This document shows, one piece after another, positions 1 through 6,585 of a DNA stretch of 16,948 nt. The stretch is from Verrucomicrobiota bacterium (GTDB lineage Bacteria > Verrucomicrobiota > Verrucomicrobiia > Verrucomicrobiales > Verrucomicrobiaceae), in the NCBI GenBank assembly GCA_023428335.1, contig JAEYYS010000185.1, positions 1-16,948 on the forward strand, read 5' to 3'. Position numbers and translations under genes: made by a program. The notes below the pieces were generated by a model. It worked only from the letters and a program-made list of their open reading frames with translations. It was not told where the DNA came from and made no database searches. Position 1 is the first letter of the stretch. Every line of letters starts with the position of its first letter.

Positions 1-681
1 GTGGAGCAGGGCCGCGCGCACCCGTTCCCGGGCGTCGGCGGCGAGGCCGAGCTGGCGGGCGATCTGGTCGGCGGTTTTGAAGCCGATGCCGTGGATGTCC
101 TGGGCCAGCCGGTAGGGATTGGCCTGCAGGACGCTGAGGGCGTCGTCGCCATAGGTCTTGTAGATGCGCAGGGCGCGCGCCGAACTGACGCCGTGGGCGT
201 GCAGGAAAAGCATGATCGCGTGCACGGCACGCTGCTTCAGCCAGGAGGCGCGGATTTCCTGGCGGCGTTTGCGGCCAATGCCCTCGACCTCCTCGAGCTT
301 GGCCGACTCGTGCTCAATGATGTCGAAGATGCCGGCGCCGAAGCGGGCGACCAGGCGTTTCGCGTAGGCTGGGCCGATGCCTTCGACGAGGCCGCTGCCG
401 AGGTAGCGCTCAATGCCCTCGGGGGAATCGGGGCGTTCGAGTTGCAGGTTGTCGGCCTTGAACTGGCGACCGTAGTCGCGGCTGGACTGCCAGTGGCCGG
501 TGGCTTCGAAGGCCTCGCCGGCGACCACGCGCGGGGTGCGGCCGACCAGACCGACCGCCTCGCGTGCGCCTTCGGGCAGGACCTTGAGGATGCAGTAGCC
601 GGTGTCCTCGGTGTGATAGAGCACGCGCTCGACCCGGCCGCGCAGGATCTCGGCGGGCGTTCGGCGTTCAGCGTCGGGCAT
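1..681 (-). CDS. recD2: RecD2-type ATP-dependent DNA helicase, N-terminal part (runs off window)
   Basis: These are the first 227 residues of a RecD-like SF1 helicase; the rest lies beyond position 1. RecD2 is a 5'-3' DNA helicase of repair and recombination, present in bacteria with or without RecBCD. Residues about 12-85 look like the N-terminal OB-type region (RGRVERVLYHTEDTGYCILKV). Helix-hairpin-helix segments follow: GIGPAYAKRL at 101-110, EGIGRKRRQEI at 133-143, and a third region at about 165-215 with GIGFKTADQIA at 198-208, the order known for the RecD2 family. The Walker motifs of the motor are not in the window, so function cannot be confirmed here. The start ATG is at 681-679 with no Shine-Dalgarno sequence; 83 bases separate it from the divergent gene at 765. 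Confidence 0.93.
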   Translation of the reverse strand, partial: MPDAERRTPAEILRGRVERVLYHTEDTGYCILKVLPEGAREAVGLVGRTPRVVAGEAFEATGHWQSSRDYGRQFKADNLQLERPDSPEGIERYLGSGLVEGIGPAYAKRLVARFGAGIFDIIEHESAKLEEVEGIGRKRRQEIRASWLKQRAVHAIMLFLHAHGVSSARALRIYKTYGDDALSVLQANPYRLAQDIHGIGFKTADQIARQLGLAADARERVRAALLH

Positions 682-764
682 AAGCGAACGCTAATGCAGT
701 GACCGGCGAAGCGCCAGCCTGGAGCGTCTGCAAGGACTGCGTCGGCACGACCGATTCCTCCGTC

Positions 765-2123
765 ATGAAACGGCTCCTTGTTCTCGGCCTGCTGGCCGTC
801 AGTGTCTCCGTCGTTGCCCAGCAACCCGCGCTGCTGCCTTGGAAGGCCGGGGCAGCCGGGGCGAAGATCACGCCGAAGCAGATGATTTGGATGGCGGGTT
901 ATGCCTCGCGCACCAAACCGGCCGAGGGGGTCGAGCAGGACCTGTTCGCCAAGGCGCTGGTGCTGGAGGACGCGGCCGGCAGCCGGTTTGCGCTGGTCAC
1001 CCTCGATCTGATCGGCGTGCCGCGCGACCTGCGGCTGGCGGTGGCGGCGCGGGTGGCAAAGGAGCACGGCATCCCGCCGGAGCGACTCGCCCTCAATGCC
1101 AGTCACACGCACAGTGGCCCCGAGCTGCGCTTCAAGCGTCTTGGCGGCGTCGATGATCCTGAATTGCGCCAAGCCCAGGCGAAGGCTTACGTGGCGGAGT
1201 TGGAAACCACGCTGGTGGGGTTGGTCGGTACCGCCCTGAAGGCCGCCGCGCCGGCGCAGGTCGAGTTCTGCGAGGCGCGCTGCGGTTTTGCCATGAACCG
1301 GAGAACGCCCGATGGCAAGGGCGGTTGGCGCAACTTCCCCAACCCGGCGGGTCCGGTCGATCATCAGGTGCCGGTGCTGAAGGTGACGGGGGCTGGCAGC
1401 CGGGAGGTGGCGATTGTCTTTGGCTACGCCTGCCACTGCACGACGCTGGGGCATCAGAAGTTCAGCGGCGACTACGCCGGTTACGCGCAGGCGGCGATTG
1501 AGAAGGCGCATCCGGGGGCGGTGGCCTTGTTTGTGAACGGCTGCAGTGGCGACCAGAATCCGTACCCACGGCGCACGACCGAGCTGGCGGCGACCCATGG
1601 CCAGACGCTGGCGACCGCGGTGGAGTCGGCCCTGGGTACGACGCCGAAGCCGCTGGGCGCACGCCTGCGTGCGGCCTACCGTGAGATCCCGCTCGCCTAC
1701 GGACCGCTGCCGACCCGCGCCGAACTGGAAGCGCGACAGAAGGGCGCGGACAAGCTCGATGCCGCCCATGCCGGCCGTGTGCTGGCGCGGCTCGACGAGG
1801 AGGGGGCATTGCCGCAGCACTATCCGTATCCGGTGCAGGTGGTGCGGCTGGGCGATGAGCTGACCTGGGTGCTGCTGGCCGGCGAGGTGGTGATCGACTA
1901 CGCCCTGCGCTTCAAGCGCGAGATCCGCGACCCGCTCGTCTGGGTGTCGGCCTACACGAATGACGTGCCCACCTACATCCCCAGCCGTCGCGTCTGGGAG
2001 GAGGGCGGTTATGAGGGGGGCGATGCCATGAAGTGGGGCCATCACCCGACGCCGAAATGGAGTGGCGAGGTCGAGTCGCACATCGCCGACACCGTGCACG
2101 AGCTGCGCCGTGGGCTGGAGTAG
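765..2123 (+). CDS. exported neutral/alkaline non-lysosomal ceramidase-family hydrolase
   Basis: The 452-residue protein has a Sec signal peptide (MKRLLVLGLLAVSVSVVAQ) and belongs to the neutral/alkaline non-lysosomal ceramidase N-terminal family, zinc amidases acting outside the cytoplasm. Recognisable features are HTHSGP at 114-119 (zinc-ligand region), GYACHCTTLG from 220, NGCSGDQNPYPR from 258, LAGEVVIDYALRFK, and a C-terminal SAYTNDVPTYIPSRR. In true ceramidases the stretch matching GDQNP reads roughly GD-x-SP and carries the catalytic serine; here that place seems to be Asn265. I therefore infer a different substrate or mechanism and would not call it a ceramidase outright. It is also shorter than the classical enzymes (over 600 residues) and lacks their C-terminal domain. 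A longer reading frame from 699 exists, but 765 is preferred because it begins at the signal peptide. Probably co-transcribed with the gene 44 bases downstream. Confidence 0.92.
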   Translation: MKRLLVLGLLAVSVSVVAQQPALLPWKAGAAGAKITPKQMIWMAGYASRTKPAEGVEQDLFAKALVLEDAAGSRFALVTLDLIGVPRDLRLAVAARVAKEHGIPPERLALNASHTHSGPELRFKRLGGVDDPELRQAQAKAYVAELETTLVGLVGTALKAAAPAQVEFCEARCGFAMNRRTPDGKGGWRNFPNPAGPVDHQVPVLKVTGAGSREVAIVFGYACHCTTLGHQKFSGDYAGYAQAAIEKAHPGAVALFVNGCSGDQNPYPRRTTELAATHGQTLATAVESALGTTPKPLGARLRAAYREIPLAYGPLPTRAELEARQKGADKLDAAHAGRVLARLDEEGALPQHYPYPVQVVRLGDELTWVLLAGEVVIDYALRFKREIRDPLVWVSAYTNDVPTYIPSRRVWEEGGYEGGDAMKWGHHPTPKWSGEVESHIADTVHELRRGLE

Positions 2124-2167
2124 CCGGCGTTTGCGTTGGTGGCGAAAGCGGCGAGACTGCGGGCGCC

Positions 2168-2698
2168 ATGAAAGCGCTCCTCTTTGCCGCCATCGCCGTC
2201 TGTCTCGTCGGAACCGCCGGTGCACAGAGCAGTGCGCCGTCGGCACCCGCGACTCAGACCGAGGATGAACTGACCCGCGACGGCCTGTGGGATGGCCGGC
2301 TCAAGGGCGGCAGCTACCTGGTGCGCAGCAATCAGATCGTGGCGCTGTCGAAGCATGAGTACGTGGCCGACGGCGTCGCCCGCGTCGTCGAGGTGAACCT
2401 GACGCTCAACTCGAACCTGACCGTGCGCTTTTACTTTCTTGAGCCGGTCAAGCTGGAGGGTGGCGGCGTCATCGGTGCCGGCCAGCAGGCTCTGGATCGC
2501 GCACGGGCCCTGGTGCAGGACGCGGCGGGGCGGGTGTCGCCCAGCCTCACCGAGCCGAAGGTGGTGAAGAGTTATCCGGTGTCGACCCATGCGCACACGG
2601 TCGAGTTCGTGCTGGCAAGCGAGGATCGGTTGAACTCGCTGCACGCCAGTCTGGAGCGAAGCTTCCGCACCGGCCAGGGCCGAATCTGGCGCGAGTAG
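2168..2698 (+). CDS. small exported protein of unknown function
   Basis: The predicted protein has 176 residues and opens with a signal peptide (MKALLFAAIAVCLVGTAGAQ) with likely cleavage after AGA-Q, followed by a Ser/Ala/Pro/Thr-rich linker (SSAPSAPATQTED). The remainder is a compact soluble domain with alternating hydrophobic stretches (SYLVRSNQIVALSKHEYV, RVVEVNLTLNSNLTVRFYFLEPV) that suggests beta strands, then a helical stretch at about 105-120. I recognise no family. There are no cysteines in the mature part and no membrane segment. It begins 44 bases after the ceramidase-family gene, so the two are probably one transcript. The start at 2168 was chosen over an in-frame extension to 2033, which would overlap the upstream gene and bury the signal peptide. 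Confidence 0.75.
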   Translation: MKALLFAAIAVCLVGTAGAQSSAPSAPATQTEDELTRDGLWDGRLKGGSYLVRSNQIVALSKHEYVADGVARVVEVNLTLNSNLTVRFYFLEPVKLEGGGVIGAGQQALDRARALVQDAAGRVSPSLTEPKVVKSYPVSTHAHTVEFVLASEDRLNSLHASLERSFRTGQGRIWRE

Positions 2699-2711
2699 GT
2701 CGAGGGATTTT

Positions 2712-2767
2712 CTGTAGACGCGGGCAATGACCGCGCCGATCCCGCGGGTCGCTGCCCCGCGCTACAG
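2712..2767. repeat. 56-bp palindromic dispersed repeat, copy 1
   Basis: The element begins CTGTAG and ends CTACAG, a perfect 6-bp inverted repeat, and inside it CGCGGGCA faces TGCCCCGCG, so it can fold into a long imperfect hairpin. A second copy with 49 of 56 identical bases and the same length lies at 9995-10050. This copy sits between the convergent ends of the small exported protein gene and the SprT-like gene, where it could also act as a bidirectional terminator, although it has no T-run. The type is REP-like intergenic repeat; mobility is not shown. Confidence 0.75.
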
Positions 2768-2779
2768 CCAAACCGACAC

Positions 2780-3427
2780 TCAACCCGGCTCGTTCGGTGG
2801 CGCTTCGGCGAGCAGGATGAAGCGGTAGCGCGCGTCGTACTGGCCGCGGTTGTGCTTCGTGCAGCAGGCGCTGCAGGCGCTGTGGCGACGGAACTTGCGC
2901 ACGCGGTGGACGATGAGGCCGCAGTGGGCGCAGGTGTAGGCGAACTTGCGCTTCACCTCGCGGCGCGGCAGCGGCAGGCGATGGCGGGCGCTTTCGTCAG
3001 GAATGCCGAGGTCAGCGCAGGCGCGGCGCCATTCCGGGCCGTGCGGCTCGATGCGGCGGCGGCCGGCGCGGTGGTAGGCGACGAGGTGGGCCAGCTCATG
3101 GCGCAGGGTGCGGTCGACCTGGCCTTCGAATTCCCTCAGGCGCGGATTGAGCTCGATGCGCCAGGCCGGATAACTGGCGTAGCCGGCGGTGCTGCGCAGG
3201 CGCGGGTTCCAGCAGACGCGCACCAGTCCGGCGGCACCGGTGAGCTCCAAACCGAGCAGCAGCTCGCGGCAGAGGTCGGTCAGTTCGGCGTCCTCGCCGT
3301 CGCTGACGGGTCGCTCTGCCGCCGGCGGTTCCGGCTCGGCGAAGAGGGGTCGTTCCAGGCGCCGCTCGGCCAGACTGCCGCGGATGCCGGCCTGGAAGTC
3401 GAGGATGAGCTGGGTCAGCTTCAGCAT
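2780..3427 (-). CDS. SprT-like zinc metalloprotease-fold protein
   Basis: The 215-residue protein matches the SprT-like domain, a zinc-dependent gluzincin fold related to the protease part of eukaryotic Spartan. The active-site helix is HELAH at 110-114, and EPHGPEWRRAC supplies the probable third ligand His129. The C-terminal part carries a zinc ribbon with CAHC at 166-169 and CSACC at 185-189, as in SprT proteins. Residues 1-60 form a more variable helical start. The cellular role of bacterial SprT proteins is poorly defined. Its ATG overlaps the end of cysE by 7 bases (3421-3427), which implies translational coupling and one transcript with cysE. The stop faces the plus-strand gene ending at 2698 across the palindromic repeat. 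Confidence 0.9.
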   Translation of the reverse strand: MLKLTQLILDFQAGIRGSLAERRLERPLFAEPEPPAAERPVSDGEDAELTDLCRELLLGLELTGAAGLVRVCWNPRLRSTAGYASYPAWRIELNPRLREFEGQVDRTLRHELAHLVAYHRAGRRRIEPHGPEWRRACADLGIPDESARHRLPLPRREVKRKFAYTCAHCGLIVHRVRKFRRHSACSACCTKHNRGQYDARYRFILLAEAPPNEPG

Positions 3428-4347
3428 GGCAGGCCCGGGGACGCGCCCGGGTCGGTGCGGGCGGTGGTGGCTTTTTTGCGGTCGCGAATCCGGTGTTCCT
3501 GATCGCCAAGCGCGTAGATGCGATCGGGCGGCACGCTTTCCATGAGGAAGACATTGGCGCCGATCGTGCTGCGCGCGCCGACGACGGTGTCGCCGCCGAC
3601 GATGGTGGCGCCGGCGTAGATGGTGACGTGATCCTCAATGGTCGGATGGCGCTTGGTGCCGGCCAGGGCCTGGCCCTGGGCGAGCGAGCGGGCGACGAGG
3701 CCGACGCCCTGGTAGAGTTTCACCCTTGCGCCGATCTCGCAGGTCTCGCCGATGACGACGCCGGTGCCGTGGTCGATGAAGAAATGGCTGCCGATCTTCG
3801 CGCCTGGATGGATGTCGATGCCGGTGCGGCCGTGCGCCCACTCGGTCATCATGCGCGGGATGAGCGGCACGCGGGCCGTGTAGAGGGTGTGGGCGGCGCG
3901 CTGGATGGCGATCGCCTCCAGGCCCGGGTAGGCGAGGATGATCTCCTCGTAGCTGCGCGCCGCGGGATCGCCTTCGAAGGCCGCCTCGACATCGGTCTGC
4001 AGCAGTTCGCGCACGGCCGGCAGGCGCTCCATGAAATCGCAGACGAGGCGGGTCGCCTCCTCGTGATGGTTGCCGCTGCCGTCGCGCAGGCGCAGGCTGC
4101 GGCGCACCTCGGTCTTGAGGCGCTCGCGGATGCTGGCGACCAGCTCATGGGTGATCAACTCCAGATCCTGGGAGGCGACCGCGTCCTCGGAGAAGAAGCC
4201 GGGGAACAGCAACTGCAGCAGGTCCTCGCAGAGGGTGGCGATGGCCTGTTTCGACGGCAGGGCGCCGCAGTCCACGTGGTTGATGCCCCCGACCTTCTGA
4301 TAGGAGGTCATGAGGCGCTGGACGATCTCGGTCTGGCGGCAATCCAT
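3421..4347 (-). CDS. cysE: serine O-acetyltransferase
   Basis: The 308-residue enzyme makes O-acetylserine from serine and acetyl-CoA, the first committed step of cysteine synthesis. An alpha-helical N-terminal half (about 1-165) is followed by a left-handed beta-helix of hexapeptide repeats (about 170-275). Signature pieces are GRTGIDIHPGAKIG at 173-186, FIDHGTGVVIGETCEIG at 190-206, with Asp178 and His193 as probable catalytic residues, and KRHPTIEDHVTIYAGATIVGG at 232-252. A short insert (ARSLAQGQALAG) between the coil turns marks the longer class of serine acetyltransferases rather than the E. coli type. The ATG at 4347 is chosen; the frame could start at a TTG at 4386, but that TTG (TTGCCA) may equally be part of a promoter. 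It overlaps the SprT-like gene by 7 bases. Confidence 0.95.
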   Translation of the reverse strand: MDCRQTEIVQRLMTSYQKVGGINHVDCGALPSKQAIATLCEDLLQLLFPGFFSEDAVASQDLELITHELVASIRERLKTEVRRSLRLRDGSGNHHEEATRLVCDFMERLPAVRELLQTDVEAAFEGDPAARSYEEIILAYPGLEAIAIQRAAHTLYTARVPLIPRMMTEWAHGRTGIDIHPGAKIGSHFFIDHGTGVVIGETCEIGARVKLYQGVGLVARSLAQGQALAGTKRHPTIEDHVTIYAGATIVGGDTVVGARSTIGANVFLMESVPPDRIYALGDQEHRIRDRKKATTARTDPGASPGLPC

Positions 4348-4400
4348 CTGGAGAAAACCAGTAATGCAGGAAGCGGTTTCTGGCAAATGGCGGCGGGACT

Positions 4401-4451
4401 TGAGATTTCAAATTTCAAATCTCAGATTTCAGAACCGAGAACCGAGAACCG
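4401..4451. repeat. AT-rich near-palindrome plus 7-bp tandem repeat
   Basis: Positions 4401-4424 form a 24-bp near-perfect palindrome: TGAGATTT at one end pairs with AAATCTCA at the other, and only two symmetric positions mismatch. A partial copy of the motif (CAGATTTC) follows directly, then the 7-bp unit GAACCGA repeated almost three times (4432-4451). The block is strikingly AT-rich in an otherwise GC-rich window. It lies upstream of cysE and beyond the terminator of the next gene, so it could be a regulatory site or a small dispersed repeat; nothing in the sequence decides which. Confidence 0.7.
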
Positions 4452-4474
4452 CATTGGGGGCGAGGCGCTGATGC

Positions 4475-4509
4475 AAAACCGCCGTCACCCGCGGGGCGGA
4501 TGACGGCGG
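4475..4509 (-). terminator. intrinsic terminator of the Cys-rich mini-protein gene
   Basis: Read on the minus strand, a 9-bp perfect stem CCGCCGTCA / TGACGGCGG encloses a GC-rich 13-base loop that can pair further, and is followed at once by TTTT (4478-4475). It starts 27 bases after the stop codon of the gene ending at 4536, and insulates cysE from it. Confidence 0.85.
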
Positions 4510-4535
4510 TGTGGGGTTCAGGCTGCAGCCAGGGG

Positions 4536-4700
4536 TTATTTGGCCTCCTTGCAGCAGTCCTTGCCGCAGACCTTGCCCTGGTCCTTGCAGCATTCGACGC
4601 AGGTTTTGCCTTTGTCGGAGCAGCACTTTTTGCAGGCGTCACCGGCGAAGGCGCCGGTGCTGAGGGCGGTCAGGGCGAGCAGAGAGAGAAACGTTTTCAT
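4536..4700 (-). CDS. 54-residue exported cysteine-rich protein (CxxCC repeats)
   Basis: This very short gene encodes a signal peptide (MKTFLSLLALTALSTGAFA, cleavage likely before GDACKK) and a mature peptide of about 35 residues containing nine cysteines. They fall into three near-repeats: CKKCC (23-27), CVECC (34-38) and CGKDCC (45-50), separated by Lys/Asp/Gly-rich spacers. Reality is supported by the convincing signal peptide, the ATG with in-frame TAA, the regular Cys pattern and a strong terminator 27 bases downstream. Such spacing suggests metal binding (copper, zinc) or a disulfide-knotted exported peptide; both are inference. I recognise no named family. The neighbouring gene at 4875-5240 also encodes an exported Cys-rich protein, 174 bases upstream. 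Confidence 0.8.
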   Translation of the reverse strand: MKTFLSLLALTALSTGAFAGDACKKCCSDKGKTCVECCKDQGKVCGKDCCKEAK

Positions 4701-4874
4701 GGGTGTTCAGAGATGAATTTTTGACGTGGGTTTCGAGGCATGGGGTGCCGACGCGGGGTCGGCGGGACAAGCATGGATGCCGCGGGCGCACGGGTTTCTT
4801 TTCCGCAGGGGAAGTGCAGGGGCGCTCTTTCGCGCCGGTGCCGGAACCTGAGGTCAGCGACAGGGCCGAGCGCC

Positions 4875-5240
4875 TCAGGTCAACAGGGCGCAGTGCTGCA
4901 GGTAGAGCGGGGCGGGGCCGCCTCGTGGGGGTGCCCTGGCGATAACGACCGGCCACGGTGTGGCGTCGGTCGGCACCATCCCAAACTCGGGGTGCGACCG
5001 CACCCACGCCTGTAGAACAACCAGAACCAGGCGGGGTGCGGCAGCAGTCTCCGGAGAAAGCTGACGGGTGAGGGTGTCGGCGCAGCAGGGGCAGTCGGGC
5101 GACTGCGGCGCGGGGGCTTCGGTCTGGCAGGCCGGGCAGGTTTCCTCGGCAGCGACCGGCAGGGCGGCGGCATAGCAGCAGCCACAGAACGGAGCTGCCA
5201 TGAGGCAGGCCGCGATCAGGCTGGTGAAGCGCCGGAACAT
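4875..5240 (-). CDS. exported Cys-rich hypothetical protein
   Basis: The 121-residue product begins with a basic-hydrophobic leader (MFRRFTSLIAACLMAAPFCG) that could be a Sec signal peptide or, with its Cys residues at 19, 21 and 22, a lipoprotein-like leader; there is no clean lipobox. After it come CPAC at 35-38 and CPCC at 50-53, a possible metal-binding arrangement, then a hydrophobic stretch (LVLVVLQAWV, 71-80) and a Pro/Gly-rich end (APPRGGPAPLYL). No family is recognised. It starts 34 bases after the methyltransferase gene and is followed 174 bases later by the Cys-rich mini-protein, so it may belong to either transcription unit. It overlaps a long plus-strand frame that I consider spurious. 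Coding status is likely, not certain. Confidence 0.6.
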   Translation of the reverse strand: MFRRFTSLIAACLMAAPFCGCCYAAALPVAAEETCPACQTEAPAPQSPDCPCCADTLTRQLSPETAAAPRLVLVVLQAWVRSHPEFGMVPTDATPWPVVIARAPPRGGPAPLYLQHCALLT

Positions 5241-5274
5241 CAGGAGCTTTGGAAAACGCAGCAGTGACTTTTGT

Positions 5275-6513
5275 TCAAAGTGGGTCGCTGACGGCCTTCA
5301 ACGGGCTGTCCGAGGCGCCGAGCAGGTATTCCTCCAAGGGCGTGCCCTCCTCGGTGGCGCGCAGCATGAGGAAGTCCTCGTGATCGATCTCCAACCAGGA
5401 ATCGACGCTCCAGCGACCGGCCGGGAACTGGCCGAGGAAGGTGCGCGCGGTGTCGAGCGAAACCAGCACATGGGCATGGGGGTGTTCGACGAGGGCGGCT
5501 TCCAACTCCGCGGGCGAGGCGGTTCGAATGACGTCAGCGCGTTGCAGGCCGGCGAGGCCTGGGGTGCCGCTGGCGAAAACAAAGGTGTCGCCGCCCTTCT
5601 GATGGGCGTTGAGCCAGCGCACAAAAGCCTCGCGATGCGGGTCGTCGCGCAGGCTCAGACCTGCGAACAGGGCGAGCGACGCCGCGGCGCCGAGGCCGAC
5701 CAGCCGCCAGCGCCAGGGGTGATCGCGACGGACGATGCGGGCGGCCTGCCAGGCGACCGGTTCCGGCCGGCGCGCCTGCAGGCAGCATTCCGAGCCGAGG
5801 CTGGGGAAGAGGGCGGCCCAGAGTTGGTTGAGCCGGACCCAGGCGCGGGAGTTTTCCAGCCAGGCGCCGGACCAGCGCAGGGCGTGGCTGCCGGTGACGA
5901 ATTCCGGTTCGAGGCCGAACTCACGGACGAGCTGGCGCCAACGCCCGGGCGAGAGCACGGTGATGTGGCCGCCGGGGGTGATGCGACCCTCGCGCAGGCT
6001 GCGGCGGAAGTAGCGCTCGCGCAGGCGTGCCAGCGGGCCGGGCATGGTCGGGGTGCAACCGAGGAAGATGCCGCCGGGACGGAGCAGGCGGGCGGCTTCG
6101 CCCAGGGTGACGCCCGGGCGCGGCAGGTGCTCGAAGACGTGCAGGCTCACCACCGCGTCGGCACAGGCGTCGCTCAGCGGCAGCGGGCCGTCGAAATTGG
6201 CCTGCCGCACCTCATCGTAACCGACCTTGGCTTCCGCGCGCGGGTTCCAGTCGAGCCCGATCCAGCGGGCGACGGCGGACTTGGGAGTGAAGTGGCGCAG
6301 CCAGCCGCGTTCGCAGCCGAGGTCGACGACGATCAAGGGGCGGCCCAGGCGTTCCGCCTCGCGGGCAAGGGCGCAGGCGGCCCACCAGTAGCGCAGCAGG
6401 CGGAAGGGGTAGCGGGCGCGGTCGAGGTTGCGGCGCAGTTTCTCGGGCGGTTCGGCGGCCTGGCGGGAGAAGGGCGTCAGCGGGAAGCGGAGCAGGGCGA
6501 AGCGCGAGGGCAT
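5275..6513 (-). CDS. class I SAM methyltransferase fused to a membrane segment and C-terminal domain
   Basis: The 412-residue protein starts with a type-11-like S-adenosylmethionine methyltransferase: motif I VVDLGCERG at 62-70, an acidic residue after the next strand (GLDWN, 86-90), SLHVFEHL at 123-130, and LLRPGGIFL at 143-151. These small-molecule or polyketide/lipid/sugar-type methyltransferases are usually about 200-280 residues. Here a basic stretch (RRDHPWRWR, 262-270) precedes one hydrophobic segment (LVGLGAAASLALFAGL, 271-286), then about 125 further residues (FVFASGTPGL, HAHVLVSLDTARTFL). By the positive-inside rule the methyltransferase is cytoplasmic and the tail outside. The tail resembles, to my eye only, the soluble end of membrane glycosyltransferases of the mannosyltransferase type. 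The substrate is unknown. It lies 72 bases after the DUF1501 gene and 34 before the Cys-rich gene, so an operon is possible. Confidence 0.88.
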   Translation of the reverse strand: MPSRFALLRFPLTPFSRQAAEPPEKLRRNLDRARYPFRLLRYWWAACALAREAERLGRPLIVVDLGCERGWLRHFTPKSAVARWIGLDWNPRAEAKVGYDEVRQANFDGPLPLSDACADAVVSLHVFEHLPRPGVTLGEAARLLRPGGIFLGCTPTMPGPLARLRERYFRRSLREGRITPGGHITVLSPGRWRQLVREFGLEPEFVTGSHALRWSGAWLENSRAWVRLNQLWAALFPSLGSECCLQARRPEPVAWQAARIVRRDHPWRWRLVGLGAAASLALFAGLSLRDDPHREAFVRWLNAHQKGGDTFVFASGTPGLAGLQRADVIRTASPAELEAALVEHPHAHVLVSLDTARTFLGQFPAGRWSVDSWLEIDHEDFLMLRATEEGTPLEEYLLGASDSPLKAVSDPL

Positions 6514-6585
6514 GGGAGATCGACGGGAAACGCCGCCGCAAGACTGCCGGATGCGTGCCTTCCCAGCGATTTTCCGCCGGTCGCC

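Noticed and set aside
237..2246. A 669-codon minus-strand frame across the ceramidase-family gene and recD2
   Set aside because: It is antisense to the exported hydrolase and out of frame with RecD2, whose own frame gives clear OB and helix-hairpin-helix motifs.
4747..4763. GCCGAC / GTCGGC hairpin in the 4701-4874 gap
   Set aside because: It has a 6-bp stem and no T-run, and such short GC palindromes are common in this composition. I see no gene in this gap.
4846..4880. ACCTGAGG / CCTCAGGT inverted repeat at the stop of the Cys-rich gene
   Set aside because: The stem is 8 bp with a 19-base loop and no T-run follows, so it is too weak to call a terminator.
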